A program made the position numbers and the translations under genes. Below are positions 1 to 9,730 of a DNA stretch of 64,000 nucleotides, one piece after another (within the stretch, counting starts at the first letter, position 1; each line of letters opens with the position of its first letter). This stretch comes from Papaver somniferum (taxonomy: Eukaryota > Streptophyta > Magnoliopsida > Ranunculales > Papaveraceae), in contig NC_039358.1 in the NCBI RefSeq assembly GCF_003573695.1, forward strand, positions 238,334,345 through 238,398,344. The letters are read 5' to 3'. The notes under the pieces were generated by a model, which worked only from the letters and a program-made list of their open reading frames with translations, ran no database searches and was not told the origin of the DNA.

Positions 1-1205
1 GTACTCCACCTCAATAATAGCTGCCTGAACCAAGTCACGAATATAGTGATAGTTCAGCTCAATATGTTTAGCACGAGAGTAAAAACCAGGGTTCAGGGCT
101 AAAGCTCTAGCTCCCAATAAGTTGTTACAAAACAGGTGATGTGGAGTGGAGACTTGGATGTGCAGCTCATCAAGTGACGTCGCAACCCACATAACTTCAG
201 AGGCAAGACATGAAATCCTTATACTCAGATTCGGTGGATGACTTAGAAATGGTTGGTTGCTGTTTCTTGGACTGCCAGGAGATAAGAGTAGAGCCCAAAA
301 AGACACAGTATCCAGTGGCGGATCTCCTAGTGTAAGAACAGCCGGCCCAGTCAGAGTCTGAAGTTAATGGTAATACCTGAGCCGAGAGAGGACTTCAGAT
401 ATTGCAGTATTCTTTTAACGAGAAGCATATGTTCATAGGTAGGTGAATGAAGAAATTGGGAAGCATAATTAACCGCAAAAGTGATCTCTGGTATGGTAAG
501 AGTTAAGTACTGTAATTCCTCAACAATGCTCATGTATTCAGATGGGTTTGGAAGTGGTTCTCCAGCTCGAGAAGAAACTCTAAATCCACAAAAGACTGGA
601 GTTGGACTAGGCCTGCAGTCTAGCATTGCAGTCTTCTCAAGCAGATCCAGGGTGTACTTTATTTGAGTCAAAAGTAAGTTGTTGCTACAGGTGGACTTTG
701 TAACGTCAATCCCCAAGAAATAATGTAGGTATCCAAGATATTTCATTGCAAAAGAAGTATCAAGTGTTGAAGTGAAGGTTGAGACAAGAGAGGTTGAGCT
801 TCCAATAAGAATTATGTCATCCAAATAAAGGAGTAGGAGAAGCACATTTTCACCGGAGAAGTATAAAAACGGGGAGTGATTTGAATCATTCATAATAAAG
901 CCAAACTTGATTAAGAATCCACTGAACTTCTCAAACCAATCCCTAGGAGATTGTTTGAGTACGTAAATAGACTTGTTGATCTTGCACACAAACTTGGGAT
1001 GATTAGGATCAACATAGCCTGATGGATATTGCATATAAACTGTTTCACTTAGGTCACCCTGCAGAAATGCATTTGATACATCCAGTTGCTTCATAACCCA
1101 TCCATTTGAGGCTGCAATAGTGAGAAGAATTCAAATTGTTCTGACCTTCACAACTGGACTAAAGGTATCATTGTATTCAATACCATCCACTTGATGGTAG
1201 CCTTT
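1..1205 (-). pseudogene. Copia reverse transcriptase and RNase H (3' part)
   Basis: The minus strand encodes the copia RT palm: KGYHQVDGIEYNDTFSPV near 1200-1150, then MKQLDVSNAFLQGDL near 1094, and the catalytic YLDDIILIGS near 830-800. RNase H sequence follows down to position 1, ending RAKHIELNYHYIRDLV. RT copies element RNA into DNA and RNase H removes the RNA template. A TGA interrupts the RT N-terminal part near 1130, between VRTI and ILLTIAA, and another break lies near 365 where the long frame ends. The copy is therefore non-functional. The upstream end of the same RT reading is on the other side of the nested insertion, at 6269-6360. Confidence 0.88.
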
Positions 1206-1208
1206 TAG

Positions 1209-1587
1209 TGTAGCACAGATAAGGGTAACATGGATAGGTTTAAGTTTCGTCAGAAACTTAATTAAATCTGATTCAAGGATCAAGATTTAAGAAATAAAAG
1301 TTTATAATCAAATCAAATTGATAATAATAATATTGATAATAAGATGTGTAATAAGATGTATTTTATAAACATGAGTCTTAGCCTTTATATAGGCTTACAT
1401 GAGCCGATAAAAGGAAAGAGTTTAACGAAAACTAGAAAAGGAAATACTTGCAAAGCAAACAAACTTAAACTGACGTAAGGGATCAACTGTCATAGTTGAT
1501 CCATAAGCATGGAATCAACTGTTAAAGTTGATACAGAAGAAAAGGATCAACGACCACTGTTGATACAGAGAAAGATGTACTACATCA
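1209..1587 (-). repeat. 3' LTR of the four-ORF element
   Basis: Direct repeat of 5889-6267, with only scattered mismatches seen by eye. On the minus strand it starts TGATGTAGTACATC and ends GTGCTACA. It includes three related blocks of the type GGATCAACTGT...GTTGATCC, near 1480-1555. Confidence 0.85.
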
Positions 1588-2635
1588 GTCCCCCTTCTTG
1601 AAAGAAACTCGCCCTCGAGTTAGATAATAAGAAAAACTTTATTTTCTCCATATATTGCTCTAGACTTCGAGTTGTCATCAAAGAAGACGAGTTCTTTTCC
1701 TCCATGAAAAATGTAGATATCACGTTTACCGACTTACCACGATCAAACACAAAACTTGTAGTTCTAGAGATCATAAACCGAAGCATCCGAGAAATGTGTC
1801 TCAATTTTCCTCGATCGAACACAAAATTCAGGTTGTCAGTGGTGGTAATGTAAAGCATGTCAACAACGTCCACCACTAGTACAGTATGTGTATCTCCAAA
1901 GTTCTGAGTTATACTCTTGAAAGAAAATTCCATTGACAAGTTTCTTGGTTGGTCCAAAAATTTGAGTAGCACCTTGTAACTAGCACCAACATTTCTGCTT
2001 TGGAACGGAATCCACCAACCAAGTCTTCTATCTTCTACGTATCGTCTGGCATCCACAGTGTTGTCTAAAATTGTCGCAAGTGGCGACGTAGAAGTAGGTC
2101 GAGAAAAGAACGGGAAACTAATCATGTCATTGAACCGTTCACCATCTGTATTAATCGGTTCAATCCCACTCATAGTGTATCCATTATTGTGGAGTTCTTG
2201 TCTTATCTCCATGAAACTGACGTGCTCAACCATCTTTTCTGAGGTGTCGTCCAAAATTTTTCTCGCAGAAAATATTGAAACCATTGCAGTTAACATAACC
2301 ATTCCAGTATTAGTCCCTCGTATAATTCTGGCAAATGCACTCTTGCTCGATTCCAAGCTGGGTGATTCTATGTATTCGTCGTTGGAAAAGCTTCTTAGAG
2401 AATTCACGATAGTCTCTTGAGAAATTACGATACCCGAGTCCAGGTGATTAATGCAAGAATTAAACTTTCGGGTACCCAAATAGGTGTGGAGGTGCTTCGA
2501 ATCTTGTTTATCAAACAATTTATCGCTGGATTTAAGCATCACTTGTACAACTCCCAAATTTCGTACTTTAACCAGGTCTGATTCCTTATGGAATACACCC
2601 CACCAAAAGATGTCCACCTCGTCCTTTACGGCCAT
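1580..2635 (-). CDS. ORF4 of the LTR element, 351 residues, unknown function
   Basis: I do not recognise this protein. It starts MAVKDEVDIFWWGVF, is uninterrupted for 351 residues, and its TAG lies inside the 3' LTR. The last residues NSRASFFQEGG overlap the polypurine tract; similar C-terminal endings occur in Ty3/gypsy polyproteins just before the 3' LTR. Two stretches repeat a phrase of the form FVFDRGK, near residues 268 and 296. No RT (xDD), integrase (HHCC or DDE) or protease (DTG/DSG) motif is visible. It begins 18 bp after ORF3 ends, so it may be part of one longer, now interrupted, product. Confidence 0.5.
   Translation of the reverse strand: MAVKDEVDIFWWGVFHKESDLVKVRNLGVVQVMLKSSDKLFDKQDSKHLHTYLGTRKFNSCINHLDSGIVISQETIVNSLRSFSNDEYIESPSLESSKSAFARIIRGTNTGMVMLTAMVSIFSARKILDDTSEKMVEHVSFMEIRQELHNNGYTMSGIEPINTDGERFNDMISFPFFSRPTSTSPLATILDNTVDARRYVEDRRLGWWIPFQSRNVGASYKVLLKFLDQPRNLSMEFSFKSITQNFGDTHTVLVVDVVDMLYITTTDNLNFVFDRGKLRHISRMLRFMISRTTSFVFDRGKSVNVISTFFMEEKNSSSLMTTRSLEQYMEKIKFFLLSNSRASFFQEGGLM
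1588..1600 (-). other. Polypurine tract of the four-ORF element
   Basis: The minus strand reads CAAGAAGGGGGAC directly before the LTR start TGATG. This is the expected place for the plus-strand primer of LTR retrotransposons and fixes the element's orientation. Confidence 0.75.
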
Positions 2636-2653
2636 GGTTAGTATGTGTACTAC

Positions 2654-3661
2654 CTAACCAAGAAGAGCAAAATATTTGTGACGACAACAGCTCATCAAAC
2701 CCGATGTAGTATAAGCACCGTATTCCTTAATCAGCACAAAAATTGGATCAAATACTCCACAAATATTGCGATTTCCACAAAGTCTTATGACAAAATTAAA
2801 TTTCCCACATGCTGTCAACAACTCTAGTTCAGTACTGGCAGGTGGTTGGATGTCAAATGCAACAACATGGGTGAAATGTGCATTTGTCCATCTTATGCTT
2901 CTTGTTGTCGGAAACTTCACAAGAGAGTTCTTCTCAACCAAGAACTTATCAATTTTACTGTCTCCTTGGATTGCATCTAGGAGTAAAAGTTTCAACAGTT
3001 CCAGAATGTTACGTGGATCATCGCTTCTAGTCCCAACGTGACTAGTATGTTCGCCAAACTGAGCAATATAACAACAAAAATATAAACTACCTGTTACAGA
3101 TTCTCTTCTCGCCACTCCTTGTTCGTGCTGCAAGTGAAGTGTACCATAAACAGATTTAAAACTATATTCATGAGCATCGTCATCGACACCAGGTTTTGTA
3201 AAGATTAAGATCTGCTCGAACCCTCTAAGCTCAAAAATAGCTAGTTCGTCATCAGCAACACCATTACTGATCATAATAAATGAAGAATTTCCTCCAAGTT
3301 CCCAAGTAACGTGTTGAAAACAAGATGTTCTGCTGTTCCATGTCTCGAGTTCATCAAACTTCTCAATCCAAGCAAGAAAAACTCCAAAAATTTCTTTCTT
3401 ATTGCAGGCCCAAAGTGTAGAAGAGAATACTGAATGCATGTTCACCACCAGGTACCATTTTATAATCACGAAGAAGAGTAGATATGTCGCTGCTTTCACA
3501 AGGATTGACGAAAATAATTCGAAGAACCGGAAAAAGATAGGAAAATATTCCTCAACGAAATCACCAGTTCGAATAATCACACTTCCTTGATCGACACAAT
3601 GATTCTCTAGAATAGTACTGTAGTCGATATTGGATTTTGCTTCTATGAAAATCTTAGTCAT
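2654..3661 (-). CDS. ORF3 of the LTR element, 335 residues, unknown function
   Basis: An open frame of 335 residues starting MTKIFIEAKSNIDYSTILENH. A hydrophobic stretch at about residues 55-72 (ILVKAATYLLFFVIIKWYLV) could be a buried or membrane segment. I see no zinc knuckle, RT, integrase or protease signature. It sits 15 bp downstream of ORF2 and 18 bp upstream of ORF4 on the same strand, which suggests a single ancestral coding unit or translation by read-through. The function is unassigned. Confidence 0.5.
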   Translation of the reverse strand: MTKIFIEAKSNIDYSTILENHCVDQGSVIIRTGDFVEEYFPIFFRFFELFSSILVKAATYLLFFVIIKWYLVVNMHSVFSSTLWACNKKEIFGVFLAWIEKFDELETWNSRTSCFQHVTWELGGNSSFIMISNGVADDELAIFELRGFEQILIFTKPGVDDDAHEYSFKSVYGTLHLQHEQGVARRESVTGSLYFCCYIAQFGEHTSHVGTRSDDPRNILELLKLLLLDAIQGDSKIDKFLVEKNSLVKFPTTRSIRWTNAHFTHVVAFDIQPPASTELELLTACGKFNFVIRLCGNRNICGVFDPIFVLIKEYGAYTTSGLMSCCRHKYFALLG

Positions 3662-3676
3662 GATTTGAAAACTGAA

Positions 3677-4597
3677 CTAGGAATATGCTCCTAATAAAAT
3701 TCTTCCATCAAGCATCATACATTCTATAAAAGCCATCCGAACTCCAAATATCTTGGATAGAGAGTCGTCCCTTCGAATTATCTTTGGAAGTGCGTAATCT
3801 AAGTAACACCTCATATCTGTCCAAGGTCCATCAACTGGTACAACTACAAGTAGACGCTTGCATTCATCAGGCCACCAAACAACCATCGCAGTGCCGAATA
3901 AAGATTTATGGTAGTCTGAGAAACATACAGGTCCAAGCCATACTCGACAAAGGAAGGATTCACCGTAGTATGTGAAGAAAATATAATCTGTCACTCCCTT
4001 TCCGAGCAAAAACAACCTTTTTACATGAAAATATTTCATGAGATCAAGAGTGAGTTCCGTTGTTGCACCCATTTGTAAATTAACCACAATTTCTTCAATC
4101 AATGGCACGTAAGCCTCGGCTCTAACCTTTCTACGATCCCACTTATGCACATCCACGATATTAAGTGACACATCAGTTGTAGACATGCATATTTGCTTAA
4201 CTAAAACTTGTCTCGAAAAAGTAACGACCTTTGATAAGCTTACAGGTCCAACAAACCAACTCCATTCTAACCGAAAGTCTCCTTTACAGGTTGGTTTTGT
4301 GTTGTCTAAACAGTCATCGTACAAAGAGCCATATCCTTCACTAGATACGAATAGTTCCATCTCTGTCACAGATGGTAGATCTACAGCTATAAGATCTCCT
4401 ATTAATATTTTCTTCCCTGTATTAGAGAGAACTCGACCACGGATTCTCCCACTGTAATTCTTTATACATATAGAAGGAACATAAAATATCCAAAGAAGCC
4501 CTCCATGATTTCTCAAAGAAAAGATGTTGAAGTTGCCATGCCAATACTTCTGATCAACTTGAACTATAGTGCTTGGGTTGTCAGCAGCAATCAACAC
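3677..4597 (-). CDS. ORF2 of the LTR element, about 306 residues, unknown function
   Basis: The open frame begins at a GTG codon (4597-4595) overlapping the last bases of ORF1, so a frameshift from ORF1 is as likely as independent initiation. The protein is rich in W, Y and F (KYWHGNFNIF, RLEWSWFVGPVSL, FCRVWLGPVCFSDY, WWPDECKRLLVVVPVDGPW), which suggests a compact globular domain. No known retroelement enzyme motif is seen. If ORF1 is a Gag-like protein, this would occupy the usual place of Pol, but its sequence does not support that. Confidence 0.5.
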   Translation of the reverse strand: MLIAADNPSTIVQVDQKYWHGNFNIFSLRNHGGLLWIFYVPSICIKNYSGRIRGRVLSNTGKKILIGDLIAVDLPSVTEMELFVSSEGYGSLYDDCLDNTKPTCKGDFRLEWSWFVGPVSLSKVVTFSRQVLVKQICMSTTDVSLNIVDVHKWDRRKVRAEAYVPLIEEIVVNLQMGATTELTLDLMKYFHVKRLFLLGKGVTDYIFFTYYGESFLCRVWLGPVCFSDYHKSLFGTAMVVWWPDECKRLLVVVPVDGPWTDMRCYLDYALPKIIRRDDSLSKIFGVRMAFIECMMLDGRILLGAYS

Positions 4598-5772
4598 AAC
4601 ATCATGTCACATATAGAATTAATTCCATGATTGAAAAGATGTTCTACTGATCTTGGAAAATATGGTGAGTCACCTAAACTTAGATGTAAACGTCCAATAT
4701 AGACACATGCAGTAGCATCACGAAAATGAAACCCAACAGGAAGAATTTTAGGCAAACTATTAGGAAACAACAAACCGTTGAATCCTAAGTCTTCAACTGC
4801 AGGTGAAAGAGACAAATTTTTCCACCCAATACCTTTTGGTGTAGACCATTGCACAAAAGTTTCTTCAATGTGAATATCAACACTTGGGTATGCTTTAAAC
4901 TTGACGTTATTGAAATCCCAAAGTAGCTTTTTTGCTAAAGATAGTCTACCGGTATAACTTCCTATAGTAATTTCATCTTGAGATTCAGATACTAACACAT
5001 CTACAGAAGTATATGGTGGCGACACAAAATAATTCTCATTGGATATCTCAACGAGTTTAGCCTTACTAGGGTTTGTATGCAATACTATTTGTGTATGCAG
5101 TTGATCAATAACTTGATTATGTTCATCCCTAGATAAGACAGGCATATCAATATCAGAAGCTATTAATCTAAAATCCAAAGACTTACCATTCAGCTGATAT
5201 TCGTCATCCTTTGGCCAAGTTTCTTTTGTAGGATCCTCACCTGATGTAGCCGAAATAGCTATAGAACCATCAGAAAACGACAACTCCTCTTGATTTGATA
5301 ATGAAACATCTATATTGTTATGTGATTCCTCCTCTTCGCCGACCATATTTTCTTCTTGCATAAGAACATGATTTTCTTTATCAGTTTGAGAAGAAACTAT
5401 AATAACTGGTTCAAACGGAACCTCATTGAACTGTCTAAAACATTCCACAAAATCTTCAAACTGTGCTCTTGTAATAGGTTTATCATAAATCTCTTGAGAA
5501 GCAACCGAAGCTTTGTCTACTTGATTTTTTCCTTCGTCAGGAACAGGTGTAGTCGAAACATCTTTAACACCCATAGATGATAACAAAATTTCTTGAGCAG
5601 AAGATGAAATTGTAACAGTAACTTCCTTCTCGTCTTCACTAACTGGCGTAGCCGAAACATCTATAGAAGCATTAGAAGATGATGACTTTTTTTGTACTTC
5701 TTTACCGGAAAGTTTGGCCTAAATAGCTTCGACAATGGCATCAATATCAATTTGTGTGAACTTGTCTCCCAT
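4591..5772 (-). CDS. ORF1 of the LTR element with one early stop, about 390 residues, unknown
   Basis: The best start is ATG at 5772-5770 (MGDKFTQIDIDAIVEAI), about 100 bp after the primer site. Codon 18 is TAG (5721-5719), after which the same frame runs to 4591. A downstream ATG at 5586 gives an uninterrupted 331-residue product. The N-terminal half is acidic and low complexity (SSSSNASIDVSATPVSEDEK; QEENMVGEEEESHN), like a disordered Gag-type region. The C-terminal half is more ordered (WSTPKGIGWKNLSL; LPVGFHFRDATACVYIGRL). No CCHC knuckle is visible. Its first position in the element is that of gag; function is not recognised. Confidence 0.55.
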
Positions 5773-5870
5773 TGTAACGCAAGGTAGGTTGTTTTGGAAA
5801 ATTTAGGGTTTTTGAGTTGTTGCGGAAGCTGTGTAAAGGATCTGTTTCTAGATAAAAATCGAATAACTCT

Positions 5871-5883
5871 GGCTCTGATACCA
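5871..5883 (-). other. Primer-binding site (initiator tRNA-Met type)
   Basis: The minus strand reads TGGTATCAGAGCC a few bases inside the right LTR. This is the standard complement of the 3' end of initiator tRNA-Met used to prime minus-strand synthesis in many plant LTR elements. Confidence 0.85.
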
Positions 5884-5888
5884 ACTAG

Positions 5889-6267
5889 CGTAGCACAGAT
5901 AAGGGTAACATGGATAGGTTTAAGTTTCGTCAGAAACTTAATTAAATCTGATTCAAGGATCAAGATTTAAGAGATAAAAGTTAATAATCAAATCAAATTG
6001 ATAATAATAATATTGATAATAAGATGTGTAATAAGATGTATTTTATAAACAAGAGTCTTAGCCTTTATATAGGCTTACATGAGCTGATAAAAGGAAAAAG
6101 TTTAACGAAAACTAGGAAAGAAAATACTTGCAAAGCAAACAAAATTAAACTGACGTAAGGGATCAACTGTCATAGTTGATCCATAAGCATGGGATCAACT
6201 GTTAAAGTTGATATAGAAGAAAAGGATCAACAACCATTGTTGATACAAAGAAAGATGTACTACATCA
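5889..6267 (-). repeat. 5' LTR of the four-ORF element
   Basis: Direct repeat of 1209-1587. The inner end has CG where the other copy has TG (5889-5890 against 1209-1210), one of a handful of differences. This suggests a fairly recent insertion. Confidence 0.85.
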
Positions 6268-6268
6268 T

Positions 6269-6900
6269 CCTTTTGCCACTAGTCTTGACCTGCATCTCTC
6301 CTTACTTCCATCAGATTTAAGCATCACCTTGTAGACCCACTTCCATCCTAGAACATTCATATAAGGGTGATATGCAACCAAATTCCAAGTATTATTCTTT
6401 TGTATAGCAAGATATTATTCATCCATGGATGGTGTCCAAACAGGATTTTGAAATGCAGACTTGAAGGATTTTGGTTCTCTGACTTGTTAAAGTTCAATTG
6501 TAAATGCAGAGTGAAGTGGTGAGAAACAGAGAAAAGTGTAATGTAGTCAGGTAAGTATTTGGGCTTGGTGATAGCCATCTTGGATCTGGCTGTCATAGTA
6601 TCAACAGGTGGGCCTGATGAAGTAGCAATTGATGTGGGGTTAGGTAATGTAGTAGGTAAAACATGTTTATCAGCAGGACATTGAGAAGTATCAGTTGAAG
6701 AAGTGTCAGGTAGGTCAGAGATATCAATTGTAGAGTTATCAGGTACAAGAGGTGAGTCATGTGTAAGGATAATAGGAAGTGTAACTGTATTTGGTGGATC
6801 TGAAGTAGTTGGAAAGGTATTTTCTTCAGAAATAGAAGCAATATGAACTTGAAGACACAGGTAGTGTAGGTAGTGTTTTTGTTGAAAGTTTTTGATGAAG
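6269..6900 (-). pseudogene. Copia RT N-terminal region and upstream linker
   Basis: The minus strand encodes EPKSFKSAFQNP, WTPSMDE, YLAIQKNNTWNL and WVYKVMLKSDG, ending in RLVAKG at the nested insertion. This is the conserved entrance to the copia RT domain. Upstream (6600-6850) it encodes a Ser/Thr/Pro-rich linker (IDISDLPDTSSTDTSQCPAD). Frameshifts separate the pieces into overlapping short frames, for example 6357-6596 and 6593-6841. In an intact copia element integrase would precede this linker; here gag does. Confidence 0.75.
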
Positions 6901-6959
6901 AAGAAGTATCTTTAGATGTAGATGGGTGAAAAGTGTTTTTTTGTAAAGAATGCTGAGTT

Positions 6960-7622
6960 CATAGCAGAGTCTAAAGGGTACATCTCTATTTTGACTAGTA
7001 ATAACGAAGTTATCATAATCTCTGCCAACTCCATTGAGAGTGTACATCACCATATCTGAGTCTGGGACGTGTTAATTGATGGCGGCCAGAGAATCAATTA
7101 TTTCTTTTATGCGAAGAAGATAATCAGACATTGAATAAGAACCTCTTCTGATATTATGTAACTGATTTCGAAACATGGTCTTTCTTGCAACAAACTGATC
7201 ATAAAAAGTTTTAGCGAGAGAGAGAGAGAGAGCCATACCTGCTTAGATGTAATAAGCCAATAATAAAAGATGCAACTGATGGAGTGAAAGTAATAGCTCA
7301 TTACAAACGTGTCCCATTTTATCCATTTTAGATACTCAGGATTGAGAACCTCTCCAGATCCAGTTATGGTGGATGGAGAAGGTGGTGGTATACAACCATC
7401 TATGAAGCCAAATAAGTCAGTACAGATTAGGATGGACTCCATATGGTTTTTCCATATCAAGTAATTTGAGTCGTCCAGTTTAGAAGTAACAAAGTTGGTG
7501 ATCGTGGTAAATGGTAAAGTAGAGTTGTTGAAATCAAAGGTTGTAGGTGAAGTGTTAATATATTGAGTATCAGTTTCAGTTTCGTTTTCAAGTGGAGTGG
7601 TTTCACTAATACGTGTAGACAT
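6960..7622 (-). pseudogene. Copia gag
   Basis: It starts with MSTRISETTPLENETETDTQ at 7622. It contains the copia gag signature SKLDDSNYLIWKNHMESIL, followed by LFGFIDG, then WDTFVMSYYFHSI. A second segment at 7053 (MVMYTLNGVGRDYDNFVITS) belongs to the same gag after a frameshift. Gag forms the cytoplasmic particle that packages element RNA. The CCHC knuckle normally near the C-terminus is not found. A (GAGA)n run near 7215-7235 sits at the frame break and may have caused it by slippage. Confidence 0.8.
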
Positions 7623-7728
7623 AGTAATAGAAATTAAAGAGTTATTTATGCAGAGATATCATCAATATAATGATGGCGACGGCGGAAGAGTAACACAGAT
7701 CCCAGGAAATCTTCTCAATGATTTGCTT

Positions 7729-8034
7729 ATGATACCATGGGAGAGTGATAAAAAAATATTGAATGATGATATAAATGTAAGAAAAACAATGATGCAAGAG
7801 GTAATGCAAGAAATATCAGTGAAGATAAGATTATCTGGTATTTAGAGTTGATGAAAGAGATGTTTCATGAAAACATATATAGCTAGTAATTACACAGAGA
7901 TGAAGATCAAACAACAAAAGGAAACCCTAATGCAATAAACCTAGGATATCCCCAAAAAAAAAACCCTAGATGTAGTAAAAATATATATACAAATAAAAGG
8001 GTAAAAACTTATAGCAAAACCACATGATCAAATG
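7729..8034 (-). repeat. Probable primer site and 5' LTR of the copia element
   Basis: The minus strand reads CATGGTATCATAAGC at about 7742-7728, a degenerate tRNA-Met primer site, placed just upstream of gag. The A/T-rich stretch to about 8034 is where the 5' LTR should be. No second copy is in the window, so the outer end is a guess. Confidence 0.4.
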
Positions 8035-8110
8035 TTGTGGTCTAATACCTTACACTCGATTTCTTTGCTATCTATGTAACTTTCTTGACTTGTGCATTTT
8101 CAATAGATTT

Positions 8111-8379
8111 TATTCTTCATATTATATTGGTAGTAAATTGTTTTTTCTTTTTTTTTACCAGAAAATATTTAAAAAATTAAATAAAATCAAAACCTCTATA
8201 TGAACCGCCTAATTGAACTCCCTCATTGAGAGGGCGGTTCTCATGTGGTTCATTTTAGGCGGATCATATAGAACCACCGGAAAAAAATTAAAAAAAAACC
8301 AAGAAAAGAGGATCCGCCTAAGCGTACCAAGAAAAGAGGGTTAAAAGCCTATATATACTAGAGCCTCCGAACATGTGTG
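8111..8379. repeat. Dispersed stem-loop repeat, copy 1
   Basis: About 270 bp matching 43732-44075 in the same order: TATTCTTC, GTAGTAAATTGTT, GAACCGC, CAATTGAACTCCCT, AGCCTCCGAACATGTGT. Internally GAACCGCCTAA near 8205 is inverted relative to TTTAGGCGGATC near 8256, so it can fold, as MITEs do. Copy 1 lacks about 90 bp that copy 2 has after CTCCCT. Confidence 0.65.
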
Positions 8380-8763
8380 TAAAACCGTTGCTGACTGGAT
8401 TTCGTAATAGGGCTAAAGCTGCTGCGAAAAACTACAATAGAGTGTCTCGCTACAGCCGACTGCAATTGCAACCCCGTTTAACACTAATAGTTTGTTGCTT
8501 AAACCTTAATTTTGTGTAATGTTTGTCACCTACCAATCGCGCAAAAAGTGTACTACAATCGGTTTGTATGATGATGAATAATAACCGATTGTTATTCGCA
8601 ATTTGAGGATTTTACCCAGAGTCGGTTTACGTGGTTCTATCGAATAAACCGATTCTGGGTTAAATTTTTTATTTTTATTCCCTTTTGGGCGATTGTAACA
8701 TGCAAATACATGTTTGTAGATCGTTAAAACGCATATCTGCCTATTGGAAATATCATCACCTTC

Positions 8764-8926
8764 TTATTCCTGGAAATATTGTTCTTGTGCTACAATAATA
8801 TCCTCAAGCATGCTTTGGTTAACATGATTTTGTTCATTCAACAAATAATCTAAATCGGTAGTATCGAAATCAACATTATCTGATGCACCTACTTCTTCAT
8901 CACTATTATAGTCTTCGTCGTCACTT
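8764..8926 (-). pseudogene. Acidic coding remnant, unknown
   Basis: The minus strand encodes SDDEDYNSDEEVGASDNVDF, then DTTDLDYLLNEQNHVNQSML, ending in FQE and TAA. The composition (acidic start, then a helical Leu/Gln-rich part) resembles the N-terminus of some plant transposase-associated proteins, but there is too little to name a family. An in-frame TAA lies just before it, so it is a fragment. Confidence 0.3.
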
Positions 8927-9730
8927 TAAAGTTTTATTTTTGCTAAGCATATAACAAACCCCAGTTGCTGTTTTTTTTTCCTCTGCTCTTCTTCTTCTCT
9001 AAACCTTAGAAGGGGAAATGAATTTCTATTCTAACCCTAACACTATAATCAAGCTCAAACACTAACTAATTTAATTAATCATTACTAATGAATAAGGGCA
9101 TATTAGCAATTAACATAAATATGTAGATAAGGGGTTTCTAGACATTACTTCTTAATGATCCCTTTTGTTTTTTTAGTAACATGCCCCAAATAAACACACT
9201 AGGCCCCAAACTAGGAAGGTATAATAAGACATTAAATTAGAGCAATCATCATAGAAATCCAAACGTTTGGATTTTTCTTTGTATACGTGCAACTTTTGAG
9301 TCAACTGAAGTTTACGGACAAAATCAGATGTCCGTCTATATTTCTTAAGTTTCGTTATTTTCCTTCCAAGTTTATCCCTTAACTATAGTTAACTAGCCAA
9401 CCGTAATTCGTCTATAAACGAGTTTGTAATATGGATAGCTTTGATTACCCGAATCTAATATGGGTATAAGAGAGAGGGAGAGCGAAAACTGTGAAATAAA
9501 AAATGGGGAAATTGTGTTTCCTTGGAAACCAATACTCCTAGATTTTGAGACATGGTACAAGCATCCCAATGAGAAACACTTTATCGTGTCTTATTTGGTT
9601 TGTTTCCTTCTCCCCAATTTTGGTTTATTTTGGGAACTTGTTCATTATTTTTCTTTCTGATCTCTTTATATAAACCTTAAATTTCGATGAATTAGTTTCA
9701 TTTCTTGTTTAAAGTACTAGTAATTTTCAT

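Larger units (their letters stand above)
1206..6268 (-). mobile_element. Complete non-autonomous LTR retrotransposon with four unassigned ORFs
   Basis: Two 379-bp direct repeats (1209-1587 and 5889-6267) enclose a 4.3 kb interior. On the minus strand the right LTR is followed by a primer site matching initiator tRNA-Met (TGGTATCAGAGCC), and the left LTR is preceded by a purine tract (CAAGAAGGGGGAC). The copia RT frame resumes across the insertion: KG at the left joins RLVAKG at the right. CCTTT at 1201-1205 and 6269-6273 is the likely 5-bp target duplication. Element ends are uncertain by 1-3 bp because the inner LTR ends read CTACACTA and CTACGCTA. No RT, integrase or protease motif is visible in any of the four large ORFs, so mobilisation would need another element's enzymes. 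Confidence 0.85.
1..8034 (-). mobile_element. Ty1/copia retrotransposon, internally deleted, split by a nested LTR element
   Basis: Reading the minus strand, the order is a tRNA-Met type primer site (about 7741), gag (7622 to about 6960), a Ser/Thr/Pro-rich linker, then reverse transcriptase and RNase H running off the left edge. The gag zinc knuckle, protease and integrase expected between gag and RT are missing, so this is a deletion derivative that could move only with enzymes from a partner. The interval 1206-6268 is a later insertion and does not belong to it. The 3' LTR lies outside the window. The right limit is uncertain because the other LTR cannot be compared. Confidence 0.8.

Noticed and set aside
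2058..2420. 120-codon plus-strand frame
   Set aside because: Shadow of ORF4 on the minus strand.
9460..9660. 66-codon frame starting MGIRERESENCEIK
   Set aside because: Short, no splice sites or homology, and no promoter features.
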